Positions 1-10,383 of a DNA stretch of 64,000 nucleotides are shown here, one piece after another. Positions within the stretch are counted from its first letter, which is position 1. Every line of letters starts with the position of its first letter. A program made the position numbers and the translations under genes. The notes beneath the pieces are model-generated. The model was not told the origin of the DNA. It saw nothing but the letters and a program-made list of their open reading frames with translations, and did no database searches. This DNA is from Brassica napus (lineage: Eukaryota; Streptophyta; Magnoliopsida; Brassicales; Brassicaceae): the NCBI RefSeq assembly GCF_020379485.1, contig NC_063442.1:15622009-15686008 (forward strand), written 5' to 3'.

Positions 1-194
1 GGAAATTTTGAATGTTTCGGGTTCTATCGGGTATCCATTTAGGTTCAGGTTCGATTCGGATAATACTCATAACCCGAAATACCATAAAACAAGATCCATT
101 CGGTATTTATGCCTGGTTCGGATCAGTTCGGATTCATTTTTATCGGATTGGGTTCGGTTCAGATTTTTGGATTCGGTTTATTTGCCAAACCCTA
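1..194. mobile_element. hAT-like element, right end only (truncated by window edge)
   Basis: The stretch is rich in GGTTCGGTT/ATTCGGAT words and ends in TTTGCCAAACCCTA. Read in reverse, this is a TAGGGTTTGGCAAA terminus typical of plant hAT-type elements. The 691-bp element at 53000 has the same kind of terminus. The left end lies outside the window, so neither the length nor a target duplication can be tested. Short frames here are not genes. Confidence 0.4.
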
Positions 195-1419
195 GTTTGG
201 ATAACTAGACAAGAATAAAATAACTAACAATACAAATAGCCCTATGAAAAGATCGAGCATTTCTAGGTAGAAATCAACAATCTCATTCCATCTCTGTGAA
301 AATATCTTGAAATCATGAAATGTTCTCTTCAGTTCATATATCTCATTCAATTTTCTTGAGTCTTAGCTGTCTGTCCCAAAGTAAGTGCTGACATGTCGAA
401 TGATGCAACATGATTTTCATTGTCCAACCTAGCTCTTTAACTCTGAATGCATACAAATTGTCTTCGTCTTTGATTTCTTGTACTCATAAGTTGTGTTATT
501 CATAGCTATCTTTCCAAACCCATCTACAACTGTTAAAGATGGATCTAGACAGTGGCAGAGCCAGAAATATTTTTGACTGGGGTCATAATATATAAATTTA
601 ATATGTATATATTATTATTACAGAAAAATATTTTTTTTTTTACAAAATTAAAAGGACATATAAAAATTTATCTAAGCGTAATACTTGAGATGTTACTGTT
701 GGTGTTTGATTGCAATCTGTAATCATGTTGTGGAGGCAGCTGAAGAACATCATGAAATTTTCGTTTTACTATAAACTAGATGAAGTTTTCGAGAAACTTG
801 GAACCAAGAATCTAAATCATGATTCACATTTATGAAAAGTATAAAAACATTCTGACTAACTATCAAAATATGTTTTATTAGCTGATTTTAATTCACTAAC
901 AAATTTGAAATCTGAGATCTCAAATCTAGTTAAAATAGCCAAAACCTAGTCCAAGATAAATGCTTGCGATGAGCCGTGATTCGACTTGGGACAATTGAAA
1001 AGTTTGGTGAGAACTAAGAGTTTTTTTTAATTATTTATGCTGATAAATCAATTGTTTCTTGAAATTTTTTTCTCAAAAAAAAACAGTTGTTTCTATTTGA
1101 AAATGATATAGATCTTTGAAATATAATTAATAAAAAAATATTGATATCACAATACTAATCATACTAATATCTGTTGTCAAAATAAAAAATCATGCTAGTA
1201 TCCCGTTGACTAAATGATTGTTTTATGTAGGTTTCTTCCATAACCTTCAAGACTTCAACTTCTTTTTTCTGTCATAATTAATAGGCAGATTTGGTCGAGA
1301 GAAATTAGAAGCAAGTGACACTGTCGATCAAAAGTTTCTTTTTATAAGCTATGTGCTTGACAGTAATTAAGTCGAATGAATATTCTATCTATCTGCTCGA
1401 GTAAAACAAGAGTATTTGC

Positions 1420-1422
<3 letters not shown>
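195..1422. other. Intergenic, AT-rich, with a hAT-type remnant at 550
   Basis: No gene seen. At 550-585 the sequence CAGTGGCAGAGCCAGAAA resembles the CAGTGGCGGAGCCAG start of common plant hAT MITEs, but no matching right end was found. The rest is AT-rich sequence without a reading frame or clear structure. Confidence 0.4.
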
Positions 1423-1475
<53 letters not shown>

Positions 1476-1476
1476 G
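1423..1476. repeat. (AG)n microsatellite
   Basis: About 47 bp of uninterrupted AG dinucleotides, then one T interruption (GATAGAGAG). It lies just left of the Harbinger element. Confidence 0.97.
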
Positions 1477-1501
1477 TAATTAAAACAAATGAAGATTCTA
1501 A

Positions 1502-2872
1502 GGCCATCATTATCAGGCGTCCTAAGGCCCGTCTTTAGTTTTCTTGGGTCGAAAAATAAATAAAAAAACTTGAATAAACAAACGGACCTTAATTAAGATC
1601 TGTGGGCTTCGTCCTTAGGAGCGACGTGGCAGCGTCCAATTGGTCGCGAAATAGGGTTGGGGAAAGTCGCATCGCGTCTTCTTTTTTCTAGCCTTCTCCC
1701 GATTCTCTTTTCTCCGCGGCGACAGCTTTGACGATAGCTTCTCCGGAGATTTCAAGGACAATCGACATCCCCAAATCGATCTGCTGCCTCATCCGATGCT
1801 TCGCGGCCGATTCAAAGCTAAACAAGGTATGTGTTCCTCCTCCTTCATGGGATTTAGATGATTATGTTGTGATTGACGATTTGTAGCCTCCGTTTCTGGG
1901 ATCCGATATGACCTTTAGATGATTTTGTTTTGATTGACGATTTGTATCCTCCGTTTCTTGGATTGGTTGCCTATGATGTGATGAATCGGATAGTCGTTTG
2001 TGATGAGCGGATTGTCGTTTGTGATTGTAAATGAAATATAGTTAGGGTTTTCTTAATCTTGGTTTGTCTTCCTTGTATACATAGAACAAATCTGACTGTT
2101 GTGGTTAATGCTTAAGTGAGATAGGTTTGATGCTTGATTTCATTTAGGATCTGTTTTTGTTGAATGGTTAATGAAAATGTGTTAATCAGTTGTTGGATTT
2201 GATTTCATTTCATGCTTGATTTCATTTACGATCTGTTGTTGTTTGTGAAGTTATATAGAGCAGTTTAGCAAGTTCCTTGTAGAAACGCCTTAAGAAAATT
2301 AACAGGGCTTGATGCTGGATTTCATGTAGGATCATTTGAATTTCAACAAGGAGAGAAAGTGGGAGCACCATTTTCCGTCAATCTGGCTACAGATTTCGGT
2401 AATACAATTGATCGTCGAACGAGAGTTCGGAATAGACAAGCCCATCAACAGTTAAAAAATTATTTGATTGAAAATATATGGGCTAAATTTGGACATCTTC
2501 CAAATAACATATAAGTTTCTATTAATTGAATAAAATGTGTGTTTGCTTTTATTTATGATGTTTGTATGATTTTATGTTTTTAATTTATGTCTGAATGTTA
2601 TCTTTAGTTGAATAAAATGTTTGTAATTTGCTATGAATTGAATAAAATGTTTGTAATTTTTTTTAGGTTTTCAATTTATATATGTTTCTTTTCGAACACA
2701 TCTTTAATATGAAATTATTTATTAAAATAAATAATTTATTTAACTAAGAGACAAAATAAGTCCTAGCAATAATCTACAATTTAGTTAAAGTCCTTAGCAT
2801 TGTCCTAACTATAACAATACTAATAAAAAAATTATAAGGACTCAAAAATAAATCCCAGCAATAATGTTGCTC
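1502..2872 (+). mobile_element. PIF/Harbinger-type DNA transposon, internally deleted
   Basis: The 1.37-kb element is flanked by TAA on both sides (1499-1501 and 2873-2875), the target duplication typical of PIF/Harbinger. The ends are imperfect inverted repeats: GGCCATCATTATCAGG on the left, and GAGCAACATTATTGCTGGG on the reversed right end. The left part (about 1615-1829) is GC-richer and looks like a promoter, leader and splice donor (AAG|GTATGT near 1829). The right part encodes the tail of a Harbinger transposase, listed separately. The catalytic DDE region is absent, so this copy cannot move by itself. The element type is inferred from ends, duplication and tail together. Confidence 0.78.
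2334..2514 (+). pseudogene. C-terminal remnant of a PIF/Harbinger (ALP1/HARBI1-like) transposase
   Basis: One open frame ends at TAA 2512-2514. It reads ...RTRVRNRQAHQQLKNYLIEN followed by IWAKFGH, which matches the conserved end of plant Harbinger transposases ([V/I]R[N/D]RQxHQQLKxDLxEHIWxKFG, recalled family pattern). No start codon and no catalytic residues are present. It sits just inside the right terminus of the element at 1502-2872, as expected for the last exon of an internally deleted copy. Upstream sequence (2100-2330) shows no matching frame. This is good evidence of origin and not a functional gene. Confidence 0.75.
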
Positions 2873-2875
2873 TAA

Positions 2876-4442
2876 TAGTAAAACAAAGAGTACTAAGGAC
2901 AGTTGCAAAGAAAAAAGAGTGAAAGTCAGAACACTAAAAACTTCATTTAAATTAAAATGTCTTCTTTATCTGTCTCAATAATTAGTCCAGCTGCAGCTTG
3001 GTTCTCATAGGTCCCTACAAAATTAAAAATTCATAACATTAAAGCAAACATAAAAGCAATAATATTGAAGCCAAAAAATGTATACCTTTTCACTTTTCAT
3101 TTTTCATTTTTGGCTTGTCGCCTAGATATGGAAACTCCTCCAGACTTGTACACAAATATCACCTTTCTCTTCTTGTTTTTCGTAGACTTAGATATTTCTA
3201 TTTCTTCTTTTGGCTTTTCAGAAGCAATAGCCTATACAAACCAAAAAGAAAATGGATTATTATTGAGAGTTTAAACAAAAAAAATCTATAATAATAAACA
3301 TACCAACAACAAGAATTGAAAACGAGAGAGACAACTTTGGGGTAAGCTTCCCATAATTGATCCGATTGTAGTTCACTGAGGAATATGGTTACATGCTAGC
3401 TCTATTAGCCTCTCATCGTCTGTTTGACTCCAAATCTAAGAAGAATAAGTAGTGCATGGTAAAGAAATGAAAACAAAAATGTGATTAAATAAGGTTTCTT
3501 GGAAAAATAAAACTGATCAAAAAGAAAATTTAAAAAATATTAACTATACGAGGAAAGCACTATAACCTAAACAAGAATTTAGGTTAAAGAATATTAACTA
3601 TATGATGAAAACACTATTTTCTGAAACCAGAATTTGGTTGAATGGTTAGTTCCAAACTTGTGCAAACATTACTTATGTTAATGAAGCCAATACAATGGAG
3701 TGAAATGTGCAACATTTACAATCAAAGAAACATTCCAACAATTGAAATAAATTACTAAATAATTTAGGTTTTGAGATGACAATAGCTTCTTAAAGTTTCA
3801 GAAAAAAAAACTCATCTTCATTTTGAAGTATGAGTTAGGTATCTTCAAACATGAAAATTATAAACTCCATAAAAATTTCCAGAATTATGAAAGGTTTGGG
3901 AAACTATATATTAGCTCTTTAGGACTATAATAGTTTGATACTTATAAACCTATAACAAATCATTTGTTTGATGAATATTATTTAAGTCGAAGCTATATTT
4001 TCTTTCCATTCCCTTTCCCAAATAAAATTTTACTTGTGAAACAAGAAACTATTTTGGAATATACAAACAAAAGTTTTTTGGAAAAGTATACGAAGAAATT
4101 TACTCCCTCTGTTTCATAGTAGATGATGGTTTAGAAGATGTTTTGATATTTTTATCAGATTTCCATGTGGACGTCATAATTACTGAATATGAAAAGTGGA
4201 AGTGGATGTGATAGATGAAAGTGTGTGCATTGCTTTTTCAAAGAGTGTAGAGTTTATATAGTTTTTGTCTCACGTGTGTTTTAATTCGGTTTTAAGTTAT
4301 TTAAACAATTGGTGCTTCTTTATTTTGTCTTTACCACCTCACAAAACAAACAAAAAAATAAGCATCAACATCAACATTACAAAATAAATATACCCAAGCT
4401 TTAATTATAACTTATTTTTAACATTGAATTCAATTGTAAAAT
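2876..4442. other. Intergenic, with minus-strand coding-like scraps and a Stowaway-like start
   Basis: On the minus strand, 3115-3240 reads a Lys-rich stretch (...KSTKNKKRKVIFVYKSGG...), 2950-3015 a short frame ending in a stop, and about 3350-3440 a scrap reading WSQTDDERLIELA. They could be exons of a decayed gene or transposon ORF; I do not recognise the family. At 4102-4120, CTCCCTCTGTTTCATA resembles a Stowaway/mariner MITE terminus, but no opposite end was found. Two copies of AAATATACCCAAGCTTTAA lie at about 4387 and 4446, and a third lies beyond the LINE at about 6562. Confidence 0.35.
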
Positions 4443-4496
4443 GAGAAATATACCCAAGCTTTAACTATAAAAATCTTAAAAAGGAGACGGAGATGA

Positions 4497-6518
4497 TACG
4501 ATGTTCTTCACCAAAGCGACCACGAAATGCAGCAACTTTCTGGTTTCAGTGCTCAAAGAATATGAGAACGCGTCCGGACAACTCATAAACACTACCAAAT
4601 CTTCCGTCTCCTTCTCTTCTAGGACGCCACAGGAGACTCGATCTCGAGTCAAACTTATCCTTGGTATAGAACACAAAGGGGGGAAGGGAAAATACTTAGG
4701 ATTGCCGGAGCTGTTACCAGGAAGAAGTGGGATCTGTTTTCTTTGATTGTTGATCGAATCAAGGCTCGAGCGGTGTCATGGTCCACACGACACCTCTCAT
4801 CTGCCGGGAAACTGACCATGCTGAAGTTAGTACTATCGGCCATCCCGACATACTCTACGTCTTGTTTCCCACTTCCCGTGGGCCTGTGCGACCAGATCCA
4901 AGCGGCGCTCACCCAGTTCTGGTGGGACCAAGACCCAGACGTAAAGAAGATATGTTGGGTCTCGTGGGACTCCCTCTCTCAACACAAGGATGTAGGGGGG
5001 CTCGGCTTCTGTGACATCCAAGACTTCAATACAGCCATGCTAGCAAAGAATTCCTGGCGCATCCTTACCAATCCAGATTGCCTTCTAGCGCGTCTACTGC
5101 TTGGGAAGTATTGTCACAACACTAGCTTCCTAAGCCACATGCTCATCATCAGCGTCTCACGGTTGGAGGGGAGTGATCGCGGGATGTGAGCTCCTCAAAC
5201 TCCAACTAGGAAAGGCCATTGGGAACGGGAATACAACAAAAGCATGGACCGAGTCATGGATGCTACCAACAACACGGTTTGTCCCCACGGGTCCACCAAC
5301 AGAGAGTGGTAGAGACCTCTTTGTCTCGGACTTGATAGAGCAGGGATCAGGCGGGTGGAATCACCATATGGTTGAGGTTACCTTCCCTGAGCTAGCAAGC
5401 CAAATTTACCTCATTAAAACGAGCACTTGCAACGCAGAAGATACTTTCTGTTGGCACAAAACTAAAACAGGGGTTTACAGTGTTAAGTCTGGATACTATG
5501 CGATGCGGGAAGTCTCAGAGAATCTACATGGCCCCAAGCCACATATCACTAGCTTCCCTTGGCAAAATATGTATGGAGGAAGGAGACAGCGCCAAAAATT
5601 AAGATGTTCCTCTGGAAGCTGGCTCGTGGAGCACTCACCTTAGGAACAAATCTTCAGCGACGTGGGATTAACACTAGTGGCCTCTGCCCACACTGTCTCG
5701 AATCAGAAACAGCACTCCATCTCTTCTTCACTCCCCCCTTGGCACTACAAATCTGGAACTTGGCCCCTTTTAGAACAACACCGGACTTCTCAGCGGCTCA
5801 AACTACCCAAGATGCCTTCATCATCATGTCGCATCTCATCTGCTTACCACCCATAGGGATATCAAGTAACTTATCTCCATGGTTGTTGTGGGGAATCTGG
5901 ACGAATCGAAATGCACTTCTGTTTGACAACAGAGCAGTAGCAGCAAAGTCAACATTGGAGAAGTCAGTGCTATCGGCCCGAGAGTGGATTGCAGCTCAAG
6001 ATACAGCTCCTTGACCTACTAAAAGTCCCGCCCAACACGACCCCCAAGTACCAGTCCGAACAGACATTGTGCAGTGTAACACCGATGCAGCGTGGTCAGC
6101 TACAACTCTTAGGGCGGGGATCGGATGACATTTTGACGATCCTGTCTCAGGCTCTCACACGGAAGGGGCCCGATCCTTGGAACTCATCTCCTCCCCCCTT
6201 ATGGTGGAAGCGCTGGCCATGAGGGAAGCTATTAGGGACACAAAGCGTGCATCTGTTACTGACGTCTGGTTTCTTACCGACTCTCAAGAGCTCGCTAGAG
6301 CTGTTAACTCGAAGTCATATCCGGTGGAGCTCTTTGGGGTTCTCATGGATATCGAGTCTCTATCTTATTGCTTTGATTTCTTCTTTGTTTCCTTTGTTGG
6401 ACGGAAGAACAATGTAGTCGCTGACTCCCTTGCGAAGGCTGCATTGTCCTCTTTCCACTCTACTTTGTACTGAAACTCTTCGTTTAGATTTATGAATCTT
6501 TTCAGTTGACAAAAAAAA
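4497..6518 (+). mobile_element. 5'-truncated L1-type LINE with target-site duplication
   Basis: A 2.0-kb non-LTR retrotransposon ending in an A tail (6511-6523). GGAGACGGAGATGA lies at both 4483-4496 and 6524-6537; preceding A's extend the duplication to as much as 19 bp. The element keeps only the end of ORF2: the post-polymerase part of the reverse transcriptase, the zf-RVT region and the RNase H domain. The 3' end (TTTATGAATCTTTTCAGTTGAC + A tail) resembles those of the LINE at 13377 and the retroposon at 31820. Frames are broken several times, so it is dead. The target site contains a copy of part of CHR19 exon 1 (see findings). Confidence 0.9.
4501..6473 (+). pseudogene. LINE ORF2 fragment: RT C-terminus, zf-RVT and RNase H, frameshifted
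   Basis: Successive frames read parts of one plant LINE ORF2. 4501-4746 has ...ENASGQLINTTKSS..., a post-FADD reverse-transcriptase segment. 4743-5187 has a KLTMLKLVLSAIPTY...QFWWDQD segment, and 5173-5643 a TKTGVYSVKSGYYAM zf-RVT start. 5559-6014 has the zinc-binding part (CPHCLESETALHLFF) and WLLWGIWTNRNALLF. 6177-6473 ends in an RNase H type domain (LTDSQELARAVN, then NNVVADSLAKAAL). At least four frame changes or stops separate these blocks. The endonuclease and the catalytic RT core are missing. No function is expected. Confidence 0.88.
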
Positions 6519-6523
6519 AAAAA

Positions 6524-6554
6524 GGAGACGGAGATGAGGATGTGGTTGGGAAGG
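6524..6554 (+). repeat. Perfect copy of a piece of CHR19 exon 1 (filler DNA)
   Basis: Positions 6523-6554 equal 7212-7243 in CHR19 exon 1 over 32 bp without a mismatch, in the same orientation. The left half also appears at 4483-4496 because the LINE insertion duplicated it. The copy is flanked by two versions of the local sequence AAATATACCCAAGCTTTAAC (about 4446 and 6562), so it looks like filler DNA placed between duplicated ends during break repair. The exon is the likely donor, since its coding sequence matches the Arabidopsis protein. Confidence 0.85.
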
Positions 6555-6789
6555 TTCATTAAAATATACCCAAGCTTTAACCATGCTAAATTTTAAAACC
6601 GACTAGGCTATTGGGGGTTAAATATATTGGGCCTAACAAAAGAATAATGAGGGCCCAATAAGCAGACGTCGTCCGTTTCAGTCTTGACGCCTTTCCCTTG
6701 CGCGAAATTCGAAGTGAGAAGAGAAGAACAAATGTGGCATCATCTCCTCCGCTGCATTGAATCCTTCTTCTAGGGTTTTCGATTTCGTA

Positions 6790-9700
6790 ATGAAACGCGA
6801 TTTCGACGAAATCTCCGAGGAGGAGTGGCAGCAGCACTCGTTCAACGCTTCGCGAGTTCTCAAACAGCCACGTGCTCCCAAGACAACGACGACGACGACG
6901 ACTCCTCCTCCTCCTCGTCCGTCGCCTCCGATTGAGTCTTTCGCCTACAGGAGGCCGTCGAAGGCGATTGAGAGCGATGACGACTGTGTGGTGGTGGAGG
7001 ATTCAGGAGAATCGGATTCGGATGTGAAGATTGTGAACGGAGGAGATGATTTGTTGTTGGATGATGAGGAGGAAGAGGCCAAGGTTGTGGTGGTGCGACG
7101 TGCGCGAGTTGGTAGGAGGTTTGTGATTGAAGACGAGGAAGGGAGTGAGGAGGATGAGGTTGAGGTTGAGGAGGTTAGTTCTAGTGAAGGTGAAGGTGAA
7201 GATGGTGGTGGAGGAGACGGAGATGAGGATGTGGTTGGGAAGGCGTTGCAGAAGTGTGCTAAGATCTCAGCGGATCTTAGGAAGGAGCTTTATGGTAGCT
7301 CTTCTGGGGTTACTACTTGTGATAGGTACTCTGAAGTCGAGTCTTCTACTGTGAGGATTGTCACTCAGGTACCATCCATCTTCAATGCTCTAAGGATGGT
7401 TTTTGAAGGTTTCTGCTTGATAAAATATTGATGGATTCATAGGCTGCATCATGCATGATAGTAATTGCTTTTGAAATAATCTAGAATGTGTTCCTTAGGC
7501 AATTGGGAAATAGGTCTTGATTAGATGCTACATATATGAGTGAATGTTTGATTCATTAAGTGTATGTTTCACTGTGTTGTTAAACGATACTCATTTGCTT
7601 TTGCGGTTGTTTTTTTTTGATGATCACAGACTGATATTGATGAAGCTTGTAAAGCAGAGGATTCTGATTTTCAGCCTATACTAAAGCCCTACCAGTTAGT
7701 TGGTGTTAATTTCCTTCTTCTCTTGTATAAGAAGGGAATTGAAGGAGGTAAAAAATATTTCACTAGTTTGGATCTGTAAGAATTTTATATCTGATATATC
7801 ATTTTGTAACTGATGTTTTTTCATTTCTTGTAGCCATTCTAGCCGATGAGATGGGTCTTGGAAAGACTATTCAGGTGCATTGTGCTCTGGTTTTATATCC
7901 ACAAGTGGTCTTTTTGTCTTCATGTTATATCAGAGACTAATGTTGCTCTCGTTTACAGGCAATCACATATTTAACCCTCCTAAATCACTTGAACAATGAC
8001 CCTGGTCCTCATTTGGTTGTATGCCCTGCCTCTGTCCTGGAAAACTGGGAGAGAGAGCTCAGAAAGTGGTGTCCATCATTTACTGTACTTCAGTATCACG
8101 GGGCTGCGAGAGCAGCCTACTCTAGAGAATTGAATTCTCTGTCAAAAGCTGGGAAGCCGCCACCATTCAATGTACTTCTTGTGTGTTATTCTTTGTTTGA
8201 GCGGCATAGGTACACATTCGAAGTACTTTCGATGTTTTTTTTTTGGTGTGTTTTCGCCTTTCCTATTACTGACAGATGTTGGAATTGTGCAGTGAACAAC
8301 AGAAAGATGACCGGAAGGTATTGAAACGGTGGCGTTGGAGCTGTGTTTTGATGGATGAAGCCCATGCTTTAAAGGATAAGAACAGTTATAGGTGGAAAAA
8401 CCTGATGTCTGTGGCCAGAAACGCTAACCAGCGTCTTATGCTTACAGGAACGCCTCTACAAAATGATTTGCATGTACGGATGTTTTCTGTTCATCTGCTC
8501 AAGATCTAGTTTACCTGATGTTGGTAACGTATCTTCATGTGTTGTTACAATGCTTACACCGTGAATATGTTAATCTATGCAGGAACTATGGTCGCTTCTG
8601 GAGTTCATGTTACCCGATATATTTACTACAGAGAATGTTGACTTGAAGAAGCTGTTGAACGCAGAAGACACCGAGTTGATTACTCGAATGAAATCTATTC
8701 TTGGTCCTTTCATCTTGAGGCGTTTGAAATCTGATGTCATGCAGCAACTTGTTCCAAAGATACAGCGGGTATGTGGTATAGCTATCTCCATGTCTGGTTA
8801 GAGGATATAATTTAAGTTCAAGTTGGGATCTCTCATCAATTTCTCATGAATCATATGCAGGTTGAGTATGTCCATATGGAGAAAAAACAGGAAGATACAT
8901 ATAAAGAAGCCATAGAGGACTATCGTGCTGCTTCTCAAGCACGGGTTTTGAAGCTATCATCAAAATCCTTAGCCAAGGCACTTCCAAAGCGGCAAATTTC
9001 AAACTATTTTACTCAATTTCGGAAGGTAATAGCTCTCATCTACGATTACATTCCCACACAATGTTCTTAGTTCTGTTTGGATGAGTGTTTTTTTTTCATG
9101 GTGGAACAGATTGCAAATCATCCATTGTTAATTAGGAGAATATACAGCGATGAAGATGTCATTCGCATCGCGAGGAAGTTGCACCCAATTGGTGCGTTTG
9201 GATTTGAGTGCTCCTTGGAAAGAGTCATTGAAGAAGTTAAGAGTTACAACGATTTTCGTATACACCAGGTAAATTTTCTCTCATAAACAAACATGTTTAA
9301 TACAATTCAACAAGCTTAACTTGTTTTCTTTCTTTAGCTATTGCTCCAATATGGAGTCAACAATACCAAAGGAACTCTGTCAGAAAAACATGTTATGCTC
9401 TCAGCAAAATGTCGGGTAGGATTATGTATTCTTCTCCATTTCATGTCTTATTAGTACAGCCACCTAACTGTTTCGTTTATGTATATCATCAGACATTAGC
9501 TGAGCTTCTTCCTTCAATGAAGAAATCCGGCAATCGTGTTCTAATATTCAGTCAATGGACATCGATGCTCGATATCTTGGAATGGACACTGGATGTTATA
9601 GGCGTTACATACCGAAGACTTGATGGCAGGTAATAGAAACTGTCACGTTTTTTTCTTTTCTTCACGATCCTGCACCAATGAAGAAGCCTATTTATTGTCT

Positions 9701-10383
9701 TTTGTTTTGGTTCTGGCAGTACTCAAGTCACAGATAGACAAACTATAGTGGACACATTCAACAACGATAAGTCGATATTTGCTTGTCTGTTGTCAACTCG
9801 AGCAGGCGGACAAGGTCTGAATTTAACGGGAGCAGATACAGTGATTATTCACGATATGGATTTTAATCCACAGATTGATCGGCAAGCTGAAGATCGATGC
9901 CATCGTATCGGTCAAACCAAACCAGTCACTATCTTCAGGTTTGAGCTTTATATTCCTACAGCTAGTTGAAAAAAATATGCATAACCATATCCTTGGGTTA
10001 GGCATTTGGTTTGGTTAGGTTAGTTTGTTTTTGATATTTCACTAATGTTACATTCATGTCTTTTAAGTTTTAACTAATTTGGTGTGGAAAAAGTGAGCCT
10101 CGATTGGGTTTTAGTAAAGTTTTGGTTTGTTTTCGCTTTATGAATCTTTGGTTCGGTTCGGTTATCTCAATGTGTAGTTTCACCTTGCACTAATAACTTG
10201 TGGCAATGTTGGTGGTACAGACTGGTGACGAAGTCAACGGTTGATGAGAACATCTACGAGATAGCAAAGCGGAAACTTGTACTTGATGCGGCGGTTCTAG
10301 AGTCGGGAGTTCATGTAGATGACAACGGAGACACGCCTGAGAAAACCATGGGAGAGATTCTCGCTTCTCTTCTCATGGCATAA
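6790..10383 (+). CDS. CHR19: CHR19/ETL1-like SNF2-family chromatin-remodelling ATPase
   Basis: Twelve exons splice to 758 aa: 6790-7368, 7630-7747, 7834-7874, 7959-8209, 8293-8473, 8583-8768, 8861-9025, 9110-9268, 9338-9415, 9493-9629, 9720-9938, 10221-10383. All introns are GT-AG and all phases agree. Residues 1-190 are acidic and low-complexity and start [13 protein letters not shown]. The SNF2 ATPase domain has DEMGLGKT (237-244) and DEAH (351-354). The helicase C domain has [19 protein letters not shown] (from 657) and [11 protein letters not shown] (687-697). The sequence follows Arabidopsis At2g02090 (CHR19/ETL1, SMARCAD1/Fun30-related) almost throughout, with about the same length. By family it is a nuclear ATP-dependent nucleosome remodeller. 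A start at 6757 is possible, but MKRDF matches the orthologue. The gene appears intact. Confidence 0.96.

Noticed and set aside
3065..3274. Plus-strand frame rich in Phe and Leu
   Set aside because: Antisense of a Lys-rich minus-strand scrap; no start context or similarity.
6757..6789. Upstream in-frame ATG as the CHR19 start
   Set aside because: The [13 protein letters not shown] start at 6790 matches the Arabidopsis protein; the 11 extra codons do not.
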